Shown here: positions 36,215 through 44,690 of the stretch, piece by piece | Numbering within the stretch: position 1 is the stretch's first letter | How the letters are laid out: the number at the start of each line of letters is the position of its first letter | Source: Paenibacillus sp. FSL H8-0048 | Lineage (GTDB): Bacteria > Bacillota > Bacilli > Paenibacillales > Paenibacillaceae | Length of the DNA stretch: 64,000 bases | Direction: 5' to 3' | NCBI RefSeq assembly: GCF_038002825.1 | Contig: NZ_JBBODF010000001.1 | Coordinates: forward strand, 3,224,001-3,288,000 | Translations under genes and position numbers: made by a program | Notes under the pieces: model-generated | What the model saw: the letters and a program-made list of their open reading frames with translations, nothing else | What the model was told of the DNA's origin: nothing | Database searches by the model: none

Positions 36215-36469
36215 ATGGCTGGAGCCGTAATTCCATTGTCTGAAGCTACGAACGGCAGCACGCTGCGGATCAGCGGCATCGAGGTCCAGGGTGTGCTGCG
36301 GAGAAGACTGCTTGATCTCGGATTTGTCGCCGGGAACCGCGTAGAAGTGCTGCGGCGCAGCCCGCTCGGAGATCCTACGGCTTACCGCATCAGCAATACT
36401 ACCATTGCCCTGCGGCGGGAAGAGAGTTCCCTCATTTATGGCGAACTGATTGGAGGCGGAGAAGGATGA
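36215..36469 (+). CDS. feoA: FeoA ferrous iron transport accessory protein
   Basis: An 84-residue SH3-like protein starting at ATG 36215 with GGGAG five bases upstream. The pattern LSEATNGSTLRISGIEVQGVLRRRLLDLGFVAGNRVEVLRRSPLGDPTAYRISNTTIALRREESSLI is textbook FeoA. It probably interacts with FeoB to support ferrous iron uptake. It overlaps the FeoB GTPase gene by four bases, so the two are translationally coupled. Confidence 0.95.
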   Translation: MAGAVIPLSEATNGSTLRISGIEVQGVLRRRLLDLGFVAGNRVEVLRRSPLGDPTAYRISNTTIALRREESSLIYGELIGGGEG

Positions 36470-37197
36470 GCGAGTATACTGTAGCTTTTGCGGGCAACCC
36501 CAATACAGGCAAAAGCACGCTGTTCAACCTGTTGACCGGGATGCGCCAGCACACCGGCAACTGGGCCGGCAAAACCGTAGTCACCGCCGAAGGGCGGTTC
36601 ACTCACAAGGAGCATACCTACCGGGCTGTTGACCTTCCCGGCACCTATTCGCTCTACTCCAATTCCGCCGATGAAGAGGCGGCCCGGGACTATATTATTT
36701 TTGAAGAGCCGGATGTAACGCTGGTGGTTCTGGATGCCACGTCGCTGGAGCGCAACCTCAATCTGGCCCTGCAGGTGCTGGAGATTACAGGACGCGCCGT
36801 GGTCTGCATCAATCTGATCGACGAAGCCAAGCGGCTGGGGATTGATATTAATTTGAAGCGGATTGCGGAGCGCCTCGGTGTGCCTGTCACAGCCATTTCG
36901 GCACGCAACGGGATCGGTATTGAAGCGCTGCTGGATCAGATCGCACGCGTAGCTACCGGTGAGTTCAGGGCAGAGCCGCTCAAGATCACCTACAATGAGG
37001 AGATCGAGCAAGGCATTGCCGAACTGATTCCGATGGTGGAGCAGACGGTCGGTGCCAGATATCCGGCACGCTGGATTGCCCTGCGCCTGCTGGACGGTGA
37101 CCACAGCCTGCTGGCTTCCCTAAGAGCCCATATGGGACGCAAGGGTATATCTGTAGCGAAGGAGGTAGCCCGCCATGGAGTCACCGCGTGCCATTAA
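36466..37197 (+). CDS. feoB: FeoB GTPase domain as a separate protein
   Basis: A 243-residue protein equal to the soluble N-terminal part of FeoB only. G1 is GNPNTGKST (10-18), G2 lies in GNWAGKTV, G3 is DLPGTYS, G4 is NLIDE and G5 is SARNG. The helical domain follows (about 170-235). It stops normally where single-chain FeoB proteins continue into the membrane domain. The stop lies 23 bases inside the next gene, so the break looks organised rather than a random frameshift: the downstream part has its own AAGGAGG and ATG. Confidence 0.93.
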   Translation: MSEYTVAFAGNPNTGKSTLFNLLTGMRQHTGNWAGKTVVTAEGRFTHKEHTYRAVDLPGTYSLYSNSADEEAARDYIIFEEPDVTLVVLDATSLERNLNLALQVLEITGRAVVCINLIDEAKRLGIDINLKRIAERLGVPVTAISARNGIGIEALLDQIARVATGEFRAEPLKITYNEEIEQGIAELIPMVEQTVGARYPARWIALRLLDGDHSLLASLRAHMGRKGISVAKEVARHGVTACH

Positions 37198-38584
37198 CAG
37201 CCAGGACCCGCTGGATTCCCTGCTCGCAACGGCGAAGAAGCTGGCAGACAAAGGGTCGGTCCGCGACGAGATCGTCAGCGGAATCTACGGCGTATCGGCC
37301 GGAATCTGCAGCGATGCCGTTACTTATCATGACAAAAAGAAGCTGGGCAGCACCTACAAGCTGGATAATATCGTCACCTCGAAGATCTGGGGCTTTCCTA
37401 TTATGCTCGCCGGTCTTGGTCTGGTGTTCTGGATTACCATTGCCGGAGCCAACTATCCTTCCGGCTGGATTGCCTCCCTCTTCAGCTGGACCGAAGGCTA
37501 TCTGACTGCCGGCTTCGAGGCTGTTCATGCCCCGGCCTGGCTGCACGGTGTCCTTGTGCTGGGACTATACCGCGGAACCTCATGGGTCATCAGCGTCATG
37601 CTGCCGCCGATGATGATTTTCTTCCCGGTGTTCGCGCTGCTGGAGAATTTCGGCTATCTGCCCCGGGTGGCTTTTAATATGGACCGCTTGTTCAAGAAAT
37701 CCGGAGGGCATGGCAAGCAGGCCCTGACGATGTCGATGGGCTTCGGCTGTAATGCTGCTGCTATTCTGTCCACCCGCATTATTGAATCGCCCCGCGAACG
37801 GATGCTGGCCATTCTGACCAACAACTTCGTCCCGTGCAACGGCCGCTGGCCTACACTTATTCTGCTCTCCTCCATGTTCATGGTCGGGGCGGCAACCACC
37901 GGGGCACTGCGTACCTTCTCCACTGCGCTGGTGCTGATGGGGATCGTGCTGGTCGGAATTGTTGTCACCTTGAGCGTATCATGGATCATGTCCAAAACCG
38001 CGCTGCGCGGTGTGCCTACCCACTACACCCTGGAGCTGCCGCCTTACCGCCGCCCGCAGATCTGGAAGACCATTGTCCGCTCCTCCAAGGAAAAGTCCCT
38101 GAATGTGCTGACCCGCGCCATCATCGTGGCCGCTCCGGCAGGGATCATCACATGGATTCTCGGCAATGTGTTTGTCGGCGGGGAGAGTGTGCTGAATCAT
38201 ATGGCCGCGTTCTTCGATCCGTTCGCGCAGCTGCTCGGCATGGACGGCTTCATTATTATGGCCTTCATCCTCGGCCTGCCCGCTAACGAGATTGTGCTGC
38301 CTATCCTGCTGATGGGCTACATGTCCTCCGGGGCCATGGTCGATATCGAAGGTCTCGGCAGTATTAAGGACATCTTCCTGAGCCACGGCTGGACCTGGCT
38401 GACGGCGCTGAATATGATGCTGTTCTCCTTGCTCCACTATCCTTGCGGCACCACACTCGTGAACATCTACAAGGAGACCAAAAGCCTGAAATGGGCCGTG
38501 CTCTCCGCTGTCATCCCACTTGCTATCGCTATCGGCGTGACCTTCGCAGTGGCTTCGGCGGCGCGGTTGTTCGGCTGGGTGTAA
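37175..38584 (+). CDS. feoB: FeoB membrane permease part as a separate protein
   Basis: A 469-residue membrane protein with the two gate domains of FeoB. The cysteine motifs are GFGCNAAAI and NNFVPCNGRWP, the counterparts of GCNVPAI and the second-gate cysteine of canonical FeoB. A soluble N-terminal 55 residues precede the first helix. The start has AAGGAGG nine bases upstream, within the end of the GTPase gene. Together with the preceding gene it rebuilds a complete FeoB. NCBI-style names for such separate halves are 'FeoB small GTPase domain' and 'nucleoside recognition domain' protein. A terminator follows. Confidence 0.92.
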   Translation: MESPRAINSQDPLDSLLATAKKLADKGSVRDEIVSGIYGVSAGICSDAVTYHDKKKLGSTYKLDNIVTSKIWGFPIMLAGLGLVFWITIAGANYPSGWIASLFSWTEGYLTAGFEAVHAPAWLHGVLVLGLYRGTSWVISVMLPPMMIFFPVFALLENFGYLPRVAFNMDRLFKKSGGHGKQALTMSMGFGCNAAAILSTRIIESPRERMLAILTNNFVPCNGRWPTLILLSSMFMVGAATTGALRTFSTALVLMGIVLVGIVVTLSVSWIMSKTALRGVPTHYTLELPPYRRPQIWKTIVRSSKEKSLNVLTRAIIVAAPAGIITWILGNVFVGGESVLNHMAAFFDPFAQLLGMDGFIIMAFILGLPANEIVLPILLMGYMSSGAMVDIEGLGSIKDIFLSHGWTWLTALNMMLFSLLHYPCGTTLVNIYKETKSLKWAVLSAVIPLAIAIGVTFAVASAARLFGWV

Positions 38585-38593
38585 ATCATGCAG

Positions 38594-38629
38594 AGCACTA
38601 TTCCCCCGGACGGGCGGATAGTGCTTTTA
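38594..38629 (+). terminator. Terminator of the feo operon
   Basis: AGCACTAT / ATAGTGCT stem followed by TTTTA, ten bases after the feoB stop and upstream of the hairpin array. Confidence 0.8.
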
Positions 38630-38675
38630 TGCGCTCTGGGGCGTCCTTCACGGCAACCCCCGCCGCCATGCCCAA

Positions 38676-39112
38676 TGTGATCGGTTTTTCGATTACATTG
38701 AGACCATATGCCGCCGCCACGCCCAATGTGATCGGTTTTTCGATTACATTGAGACCACATGCCACCACTGCGCCCAATGTGATCGGTTTTTCGATTACAT
38801 TTGGACCACACGCCGCCGCCACGCCCAATGTGATCGGTTTTTCGATTACATTGAGACCATATGCCGCCGCCAAGCTCAATGTGATCGGTTTTTCGATTAC
38901 ATTTGGACCACACGCCGCCGCCAGGCCCAATGTAATCGGTTTTTCGATTACATTCTGCATTGAGACCACATGCCACCACTGCGCCCAATGTGATCGGTTT
39001 TTCGATTACATTGAGACCACTCGCCGCCGCCAGGCCCAATGTGATCGGTTTTTCGATTACATTGGGTCCACGCACCCAAGCAGCGCCGAATGTGGTCGGT
39101 TTTTCGATTACA
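38676..39112. repeat. Tandem hairpin array, 9 units, 51-bp period
   Basis: Nine 22-base palindromes (TGTGATCG or TGTAATCG, loop GTTTTT, CGATTACA) start at 38676, 38727, 38778, 38829, 38880, 38931, 38989, 39040 and 39091. All steps are 51 bases except one of 58 caused by a seven-base insertion near 38955. Spacers of 29 bases fall into two alternating types (TTGAGACCA.. and TTTGGACCA..) and end GCCCAA. The palindrome matches that of the 17.4 kb array; the spacers do not. Confidence 0.92.
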
Positions 39113-39189
39113 TTTGGTCCAGTCCCCCCGTGGTTACAGGAGTTAACGGGCAAATAGGGACACTTGTTCCGCTGCTATTTGACTCCCCC

Positions 39190-39213
39190 TCACCCTACAT
39201 GTTAGGGTGATTT
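39190..39213 (+). terminator. Hairpin just upstream of the STM4015-type gene
   Basis: TCACCCTA-CATG-TTAGGGTGA stem followed by TTT, 32 bases before the next start codon. It could end transcripts coming through the array, or act in the leader of the following operon. Confidence 0.5.
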
Positions 39214-39244
39214 GGAAGGTACTATTTTCCGGGAGGGATTGTTC

Positions 39245-40090
39245 ATGACAGCAGTGAAGCTCAGTATTGATTATGATGGATATGAAGAAGGCAAGCGGAT
39301 GGTAACGGAGATTGAACGCTTAAGCGGAAGCCCTGAAGCCGCCGGCCTGACCAGTCTTACGATTGGCGACTGGGGACAAGCCTACGAGAACAGCTCGGAG
39401 GAAGTTGTCCAGGCGCTGGTGAAGCATAGCGTAAGCTTCCCGGCATTGCGTAAGCTTTTCATTGGAGATATGAGCTACGAGGAATGTGAAATTTCGTGGA
39501 TTACCCAGAGTGACCTCTCCCCGCTGCTCCCTGCCTATCCGGAGCTTCAGTCATTGACGATCCAGGGCGGTACCAGTCTGCGGCTTAGCCAGCTGCAGCA
39601 CGACAAGCTCGAAGAACTCATTATTATTACAGGCGGACTCGGCAAGGATGTGCTGGCGGATATCGCCGCTTCCACGCTGCCTAACCTGCAGAAGCTCGAA
39701 CTCTATCTTGGGGTGGACAATTACGGCTTCGACGGCGGGCTGGAAGACCTTCTGCCGCTGATCGAGCCTGGGAAATTCCCTAAGCTAACCTATCTTGGAC
39801 TCAAAAACAGTGAGATCCAGGACGAAATTGCCGCAGCCCTGGCGGACGCGCCGATTCTGGACCAGCTCCATACCCTGGATATGTCACTGGGAACGCTTAG
39901 CGACACCGGCGCAGAAGCACTGCTCGCCAGCGAGCGGGTCAAGGGACTGAAGCTGCTCAATCTGAGCCATCACTTCTTGTCTGACGAGATGATGCAGCGT
40001 CTGAAGGACAGCGGCCTGCCGGTCGATGTGAGCGACCAGCAGCAAGCCGATGACGATGATGACTGGCGTTATCCGTCGATCACAGAATAA
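39245..40090 (+). CDS. STM4015-family leucine-rich-repeat protein
   Basis: A 281-residue cytoplasmic protein from ATG 39245 with GGGAGGG seven bases upstream. Leucine-rich repeats run through it (PALRKLFIGDMS, LQSLTIQGGTSLRLSQL, LPNLQKLELYLGVDNYG, FPKLTYLGLKNSEIQDEIAAAL, LHTLDMSLGTLSDTGAEALL, LKLLNLSHHFLSDEMMQRL), with an acidic C-terminus. The N-terminal VKLSIDYDGYEEGKRMV also fits the STM4015 family, known only from its conserved company. It may be the recognition or scaffold part of the system encoded downstream. Its TAA overlaps the next ATG (TAATG). Confidence 0.85.
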   Translation: MTAVKLSIDYDGYEEGKRMVTEIERLSGSPEAAGLTSLTIGDWGQAYENSSEEVVQALVKHSVSFPALRKLFIGDMSYEECEISWITQSDLSPLLPAYPELQSLTIQGGTSLRLSQLQHDKLEELIIITGGLGKDVLADIAASTLPNLQKLELYLGVDNYGFDGGLEDLLPLIEPGKFPKLTYLGLKNSEIQDEIAAALADAPILDQLHTLDMSLGTLSDTGAEALLASERVKGLKLLNLSHHFLSDEMMQRLKDSGLPVDVSDQQQADDDDDWRYPSITE

Positions 40091-41592
40091 TGCAGCCCGC
40101 AGCACCGCTGATTGTCTTCTGCCAGCCCGGCGACCGGCGCTCGGCCGGTATCCAGCAGGCGCGCTCGCGCCTCGGGATGCCACCGGCGCTGCTGATTCCC
40201 TATGCTGGGCTGCTGGAGAACCAGCCGCTGGCTGATCTGCTGGAGCAGGCCGTGCAGCAGCAGGCTGCCGGGCTGCCGGAACAGTTGAGCCGGCAGCTCC
40301 GGGGCACAATGCCGGAACCGCCGGGGCTGAGTTCGCCAGCGCTGAACGGATGGCCAGGGGCAGTACCGCCAGCTACACCGGACAGCAGCGGCTATTCCGT
40401 GTTGGATTCCGCAGCGGGGCCACAGCAGCTAGCGATGGAGTCCCCGGGCCGCCGGAGCTCCGGGCACTCCGCGCCGGGGCCCGCAGCGGAAGCCCAGCGC
40501 CTGCTGCCGGATTCTCCCGGCGGCAGCTTCAGCGTGCCCGCTGCGCCGGGGCCCGCAGCGTGCGCTCCGCTGCTGCGCCTGGAGTCCCCCGGCGGCAGCT
40601 TCGCGCTGGAGCGGGCGCTTATCGCGCTGGGCGCACCGGATGCGCCGGACGCGGACGACTCGCTGCACCCGTTCGGGCAGCAGCCGGACCTGCGGCCGCT
40701 AAGCTTCAAAGCGGCCTCCGCCCTGAAGGATCTGCCCGGCGTGCTGCATCACCCGGCCCAGTGGTTCCGCGGCTACTGCCGCCTGCTGGCGCGGCTCCGG
40801 CAGGAGGCCGGGCAGCTCCTGCCCGCCTCCCGCTGGACCAACGACCCGGCGGAGATCGCAGCCATGACGGACAAGCGCCGGACCCAGCAGATTCTGGCTG
40901 AGTCCGGCGTGTCTGTTCCCCGGCCGCTCCGCGGCAGCGGCGGACAAGTCCCCGTGGACTACGCCTCCCTGCGCGAGCTGATGCTGTCGGAGCGGATGCA
41001 CCGCGTGTTCATCAAGCTGGCCAGCGGCTCCGCCGCTTCCGGCGTGATTGCTTATCAGCTGAACCCGGCCACGGGAGCTGAGTCGGCGGTTACCACCATC
41101 GGGGTCGAGAGCTATATTACCCGGCCCCCGGTGTATTATAATTCCGGCAAGCTGCAGCGTTATACCGATTCTGCCCGCCTTGCCGGCATCATTAACTGGC
41201 TCTACCGCCACGGCGCCTATGCCGAGCAGTGGATTCCGAAGCCCGGCAGGGACGGGCATTCCTTCGACATCCGCCAGCTGGTTGTCGCCGGAGAAGCCTG
41301 CCACGCTGTCGCCAGGGTCAGCACCACACCCATTACGAATCTGCATCTGCGCAGCCGGCGGATGACTCCGGCGGAGGCCGGGCTGAGCGAGGCGCAGCAG
41401 GCGGAGGTACGCCGGATAGCGGAGGCTTCGCTGGCCGCTTTTCCGAACTGTTCCGTCGCGGGCATCGATGTGCTGGTTGGAAGCACCGGGCAGACGTATA
41501 CGGCGGATGTGAATCCTTTTGGCGACTTGTTGTACGATGTTGAATACCAAGGCTGCAGCACCTACGAGTGGGAAATGAAGCAGCTGTCTTAG
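40090..41592 (+). CDS. STM4014-family ATP-grasp protein with an expanded low-complexity insert
   Basis: A 500-residue protein. The ATP-grasp region (about 255-490) shows MTDKRRTQQILAESGVSVPRPL, the nucleotide lysine in RVFIKLASGSAASGVIAY, and the C-terminal metal-ligand motif VAGIDVLVGSTGQTYTADVNPFGDLL. Residues about 75-180 are an unusual Pro/Ala/Gly/Ser insert with repeated ESPG/DSPGG and APGPAA units. The GC content there is visibly much higher than in the neighbours. ATP-grasp enzymes join a carboxylate to an amine or thiol, so peptide or amino-acid ligation is likely; the substrate is unknown. The start overlaps the preceding stop. Confidence 0.85.
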   Translation: MQPAAPLIVFCQPGDRRSAGIQQARSRLGMPPALLIPYAGLLENQPLADLLEQAVQQQAAGLPEQLSRQLRGTMPEPPGLSSPALNGWPGAVPPATPDSSGYSVLDSAAGPQQLAMESPGRRSSGHSAPGPAAEAQRLLPDSPGGSFSVPAAPGPAACAPLLRLESPGGSFALERALIALGAPDAPDADDSLHPFGQQPDLRPLSFKAASALKDLPGVLHHPAQWFRGYCRLLARLRQEAGQLLPASRWTNDPAEIAAMTDKRRTQQILAESGVSVPRPLRGSGGQVPVDYASLRELMLSERMHRVFIKLASGSAASGVIAYQLNPATGAESAVTTIGVESYITRPPVYYNSGKLQRYTDSARLAGIINWLYRHGAYAEQWIPKPGRDGHSFDIRQLVVAGEACHAVARVSTTPITNLHLRSRRMTPAEAGLSEAQQAEVRRIAEASLAAFPNCSVAGIDVLVGSTGQTYTADVNPFGDLLYDVEYQGCSTYEWEMKQLS

Positions 41593-41607
41593 GAGGAATC
41601 CGGCCCC

Positions 41608-42393
41608 ATGACCGATATGAATGCCATTGTCGGCACCCACGATATCTTAATGATTACACTCGATACTCTGCGCTACGATGCGGCTGTGCTGGAGGAGGCC
41701 AATTGCCCCAATCTGTGCGGCAGCGGTCCCTGGGAGAAGCGGCATACCCCCGGCAGCTTCACGTATGCGGCCCATCATGCCTTCTTCGGCGGATTCCTGC
41801 CCACTCCGGCGGACACGAATAAGGCTGAGCATGTGCGGCTGTTCCACTCCAGCAATACCGGGATGAAGACCCATCCCCATACCTGGCTGTTCGATACGCC
41901 GGATATGGTGTCGGGGCTGGCAGCGGCGGGTTATCAGACGGTGTGTATCGGGGGCGTCATCTTTTTCAGTAAAAAAGTGCCCCTCGCCCGCGTCCTCCCC
42001 GGTTATTTCCAGCAGAGCTACTGGCGGATGACCTTCGGGGTCACGAACCCGCGCTCGACGGAGCACCAGGTGAATCACGCGCTCAAGCTGCTCGGCAATA
42101 CCCCGCTGGACCAGCGGCTGTTCCTGTTCATGAATGTCTCGGCGATCCATGGCCCGAACCATATGTTCCTGCCGGGCGCGCGCAAGGATTCAGTGGACAG
42201 CCAGCGCGCAGCGCTGCGTTATGCCGACGGAGAGCTTGGGCGTCTGTTCGATGCGTTCCGGAAGCGCGGCAATCCGGTGTTCTGTCTGGCTTTTTCCGAT
42301 CACGGTACGGCGTACGGCGAGGACGGCTATCAGGGCCACCGGCTGGCGCATGATACGGTATGGAATGTTCCGTACCGGGAATTTATTTTATAG
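41608..42393 (+). CDS. STM4013-family alkaline-phosphatase/sulfatase-superfamily hydrolase
   Basis: A 261-residue cytoplasmic protein with no signal peptide. The metal-binding start ILMITLDTLRYDAAVL, a probable catalytic Thr/Ser within HTPGSFTYAAHHAFFGGFLP, MNVSAIHGPNH and the closing FSDHGTAYGEDGYQGHRLAHDT are the alkaline-phosphatase-superfamily pattern. Members cleave phosphate, sulfate or phosphonate esters, or transfer phospho-groups. The adjacent APS-kinase gene makes a sulfate or phosphate ester substrate attractive (inference). AGGAGG lies 11 bases upstream; ATG 41617 is an alternative. Confidence 0.85.
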   Translation: MTDMNAIVGTHDILMITLDTLRYDAAVLEEANCPNLCGSGPWEKRHTPGSFTYAAHHAFFGGFLPTPADTNKAEHVRLFHSSNTGMKTHPHTWLFDTPDMVSGLAAAGYQTVCIGGVIFFSKKVPLARVLPGYFQQSYWRMTFGVTNPRSTEHQVNHALKLLGNTPLDQRLFLFMNVSAIHGPNHMFLPGARKDSVDSQRAALRYADGELGRLFDAFRKRGNPVFCLAFSDHGTAYGEDGYQGHRLAHDTVWNVPYREFIL

Positions 42394-42435
42394 GCATGAA
42401 CTGAAATTTCGATCCCGCACAAGGAAGGAGAACGT

Positions 42436-43824
42436 ATGACGTCCATCCGGCAATCTCTGCATCACCTGAACCAAGACGGACACCCTCCCTTCTCCGCCGG
42501 GGAGCTTCAGCAATGGACGGAGCAGATCACGGCCCATCCTTACCGCAATTATCTCTATTCCTATCCGCACAAAACCGCTTACCGCGAGTTCGCGTCCCCC
42601 CTTCCCTTAGAGGAGCTGTGGCGGGATGAGCCTGCGGAGAGTTTTTTCTTATATATGCATATTCCGTTCTGCGGCGCGCGCTGCGGCTTCTGCAATCTGT
42701 TCACGCTGCCTGATAAAAGAGCGAATGTGCATGCCGAATACGTGGATGCGCTGGAACGGCAAGCCCGGCAGTGGGCAGCCTTCACCCGTCACAAGCCTTA
42801 CGCACGCTTCGCCATCGGCGGCGGTACGCCCAGTCTTCTGGCTCCTGCCCAGCTGAACCGGCTGTTCAGGATTGCTACGGATATTATGGGAGTGGATCTG
42901 GGAACCACCTCCATCTCCGTGGAGACCTCCCCCGAGACGTTGACGGAGGAGAAGCTGACGATTCTGAAGGAGCATACCGTGGACCGCGTCAGCATGGGCA
43001 TCCAGAGCTTCGTGGCCGCCGAGTCGGCTGCGATCTACCGCCCGCAGGACCCGGAGGTGGTGTACCGTGCGCTGGAGCTGCTGGGACAGTTTGATTTTCC
43101 CATCCTCAATCTAGACTTGATCTACGGACTCCCGGGGCAGACGGTGGACTCCTGGCTCTATTCGCTGAACCAGGCGCTATTGCATGAACCGGAGGAAATC
43201 TTCCTCTATCCGCTCTACACCCGTGAGCATACGATTGTGAAGCCGGGCGACCTGGTGAACCAGCTGGATATCCGTCATGAATGCTATGAAGCAGCACGTG
43301 CAGTGCTGGCAGAGCGCGGCTACCGCCAATATTCGATGCGCAGATTCGCCAAGGAGGATGCCGGGACCGGTAAGGATATTCTCGACTACAGCTGCCAGGA
43401 GGAAGGGATGGTCGGCCTCGGCTGCGGCGCGCGGTCCTATACCCGGAATGTGCATTATGCCTCCCGCTACGGCGTCAGCCGCAAGGCCACGGAGAGCATC
43501 ATCGCGGATTATGTTGCTGCAGAGCGTTATGATACAGCCGATTATGGCATCGTACTGAGCCTGGACGAGCAGAAACGCCGGTTCATTCTAAAAGCAATCC
43601 TGCACAGCGAAGGCCTGACGATTGCGGATTATAACCAGCGGTTCGGGACTACGCTATGGGAGGATCATCCTGAGCTTGGCCTGTTGGTACAGAGCGGGTT
43701 CGCCACGGAGGATGAGGGCATTCTGCGGCTGACTCCAGATGGGCTGGGGTACTCCGACTCCATCGGTGACTGGTTCATCTCCGGAGAGATCCGCGAGCAG
43801 ATGAAAGAGTTCGTCCTGCCATGA
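42436..43824 (+). CDS. STM4012-family radical SAM protein (HemN-like)
   Basis: A 462-residue radical SAM enzyme. The cluster cysteines are C79, C83 and C86 (IPFCGARCGFCNLF), followed by AIGGGTPSLL, SVETSPETLTEEKL, RVSMGIQSFVAAE and NLDLIYGLPGQTVDSW. These give the coproporphyrinogen-dehydrogenase-like core and the C-terminal HemN domain. It is not the usual haem-pathway HemN: the family occurs with STM4011, STM4013, STM4014 and STM4015. GGAAGGAG six bases upstream of ATG. It probably performs a radical step on the unknown substrate. Confidence 0.9.
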   Translation: MTSIRQSLHHLNQDGHPPFSAGELQQWTEQITAHPYRNYLYSYPHKTAYREFASPLPLEELWRDEPAESFFLYMHIPFCGARCGFCNLFTLPDKRANVHAEYVDALERQARQWAAFTRHKPYARFAIGGGTPSLLAPAQLNRLFRIATDIMGVDLGTTSISVETSPETLTEEKLTILKEHTVDRVSMGIQSFVAAESAAIYRPQDPEVVYRALELLGQFDFPILNLDLIYGLPGQTVDSWLYSLNQALLHEPEEIFLYPLYTREHTIVKPGDLVNQLDIRHECYEAARAVLAERGYRQYSMRRFAKEDAGTGKDILDYSCQEEGMVGLGCGARSYTRNVHYASRYGVSRKATESIIADYVAAERYDTADYGIVLSLDEQKRRFILKAILHSEGLTIADYNQRFGTTLWEDHPELGLLVQSGFATEDEGILRLTPDGLGYSDSIGDWFISGEIREQMKEFVLP

Positions 43825-44690
43825 AGGCCGTCCTCTACTACCGGGGCTCCCTCTCCTCCTGTAACTATGACTGCCCGTACTGCCCCTTCGGCAAAACCAA
43901 AGACAGCGCCGCCACCCTCGCCAAAGACCGCGCAGGTCTTGAAACCTTCGTCCGCTGGGTAGCGGAGCAGGGGGCCGCAGGCCACCGCCTGTCTATCTTT
44001 TTCAATCCATATGGCGAGGGCTTAACGCACCGCTGGTACCGGGAGGCGCTGATTACGCTGTCCCATATGGAGCATGTGGACAAGGTCGCCATTCAGACTA
44101 ATCTGTCCGCCCGGCTTGATTTCACCGCTGAGCTGAATCCGGCCAAGGCAGCCTTCTGGGCAACCTATCATCCGGGTCAGGTCAGTGAGGAACGGTTCCT
44201 GGCGCAGTGTATGAGCGTATACCGCCAGGGGATTCCTTTTAGCGTGGGCAGTGTGGGGGTGCATAGTGCCTTCCCGGCTATCGCCTCGCTCCGTGCGGCC
44301 TTGCCGGAGGACGTCTATCTGTGGGTGAACGCCTACAAGGACAAGCGGGATTATTATACCGCAGAGGACATAAGCTTCCTTAGCGGGATAGACCCGCATT
44401 TCCAGATTAATGCGGTGGACTACGACAGCCTCGGCGCGAGCTGTAATGCCGGCAGCAGCGTATTCTACGTGCAAGGGCCGGGGCTAGTGAAGCGCTGCTA
44501 CAAGGACCGCGCGGTGATCGGCAACCTCTACCGTGACGGGCTGGAAGGACTGGCTGCCCGGCGGAGCTGCCGGATGAAGGTCTGCGACTGTTACATCGGT
44601 TATATTCATATGCCCGAGCTGGGCCTGGAGCAGATTTACGGCTCCGGCCTGCTGGAGCGGATTCCTTACGGCGCAGGGAGGACAGAGTAA
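43821..44690 (+). CDS. STM4011-family radical SAM protein
   Basis: A 289-residue radical SAM protein. The cluster motif is C14-x3-C18-x2-C21 (SCNYDCPYCPF). Further features are RLSIFFNPYGEGLTHRWYREAL, VAIQTNLSA and, near the C-terminus, several cysteines (SCNAGSSVF, KRCYKD, RSCRMKVCDCYIGYIHMPEL), which may bind an auxiliary Fe-S cluster as in SPASM-type peptide-modifying enzymes. It overlaps STM4012 by four bases and the next gene by TAATG. A peptide or aminoacyl substrate is a reasonable guess. Confidence 0.88.
   Translation: MKAVLYYRGSLSSCNYDCPYCPFGKTKDSAATLAKDRAGLETFVRWVAEQGAAGHRLSIFFNPYGEGLTHRWYREALITLSHMEHVDKVAIQTNLSARLDFTAELNPAKAAFWATYHPGQVSEERFLAQCMSVYRQGIPFSVGSVGVHSAFPAIASLRAALPEDVYLWVNAYKDKRDYYTAEDISFLSGIDPHFQINAVDYDSLGASCNAGSSVFYVQGPGLVKRCYKDRAVIGNLYRDGLEGLAARRSCRMKVCDCYIGYIHMPELGLEQIYGSGLLERIPYGAGRTE

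Noticed and set aside
38676..39112. CRISPR array
   Set aside because: Regular repeats and spacers are present, but the spacers are nearly the same as each other, the repeat is a perfect hairpin of 22 bases, and there are no cas genes.
38443..39210. Long frames across the 38.7 kb array, also repetitive
   Set aside because: Same reason; one frame also overlaps the end of feoB out of frame.
40392..40709. Minus-strand open frames within the ATP-grasp gene
   Set aside because: High GC content opens several frames there; they lack start context and mirror the low-complexity repeat.
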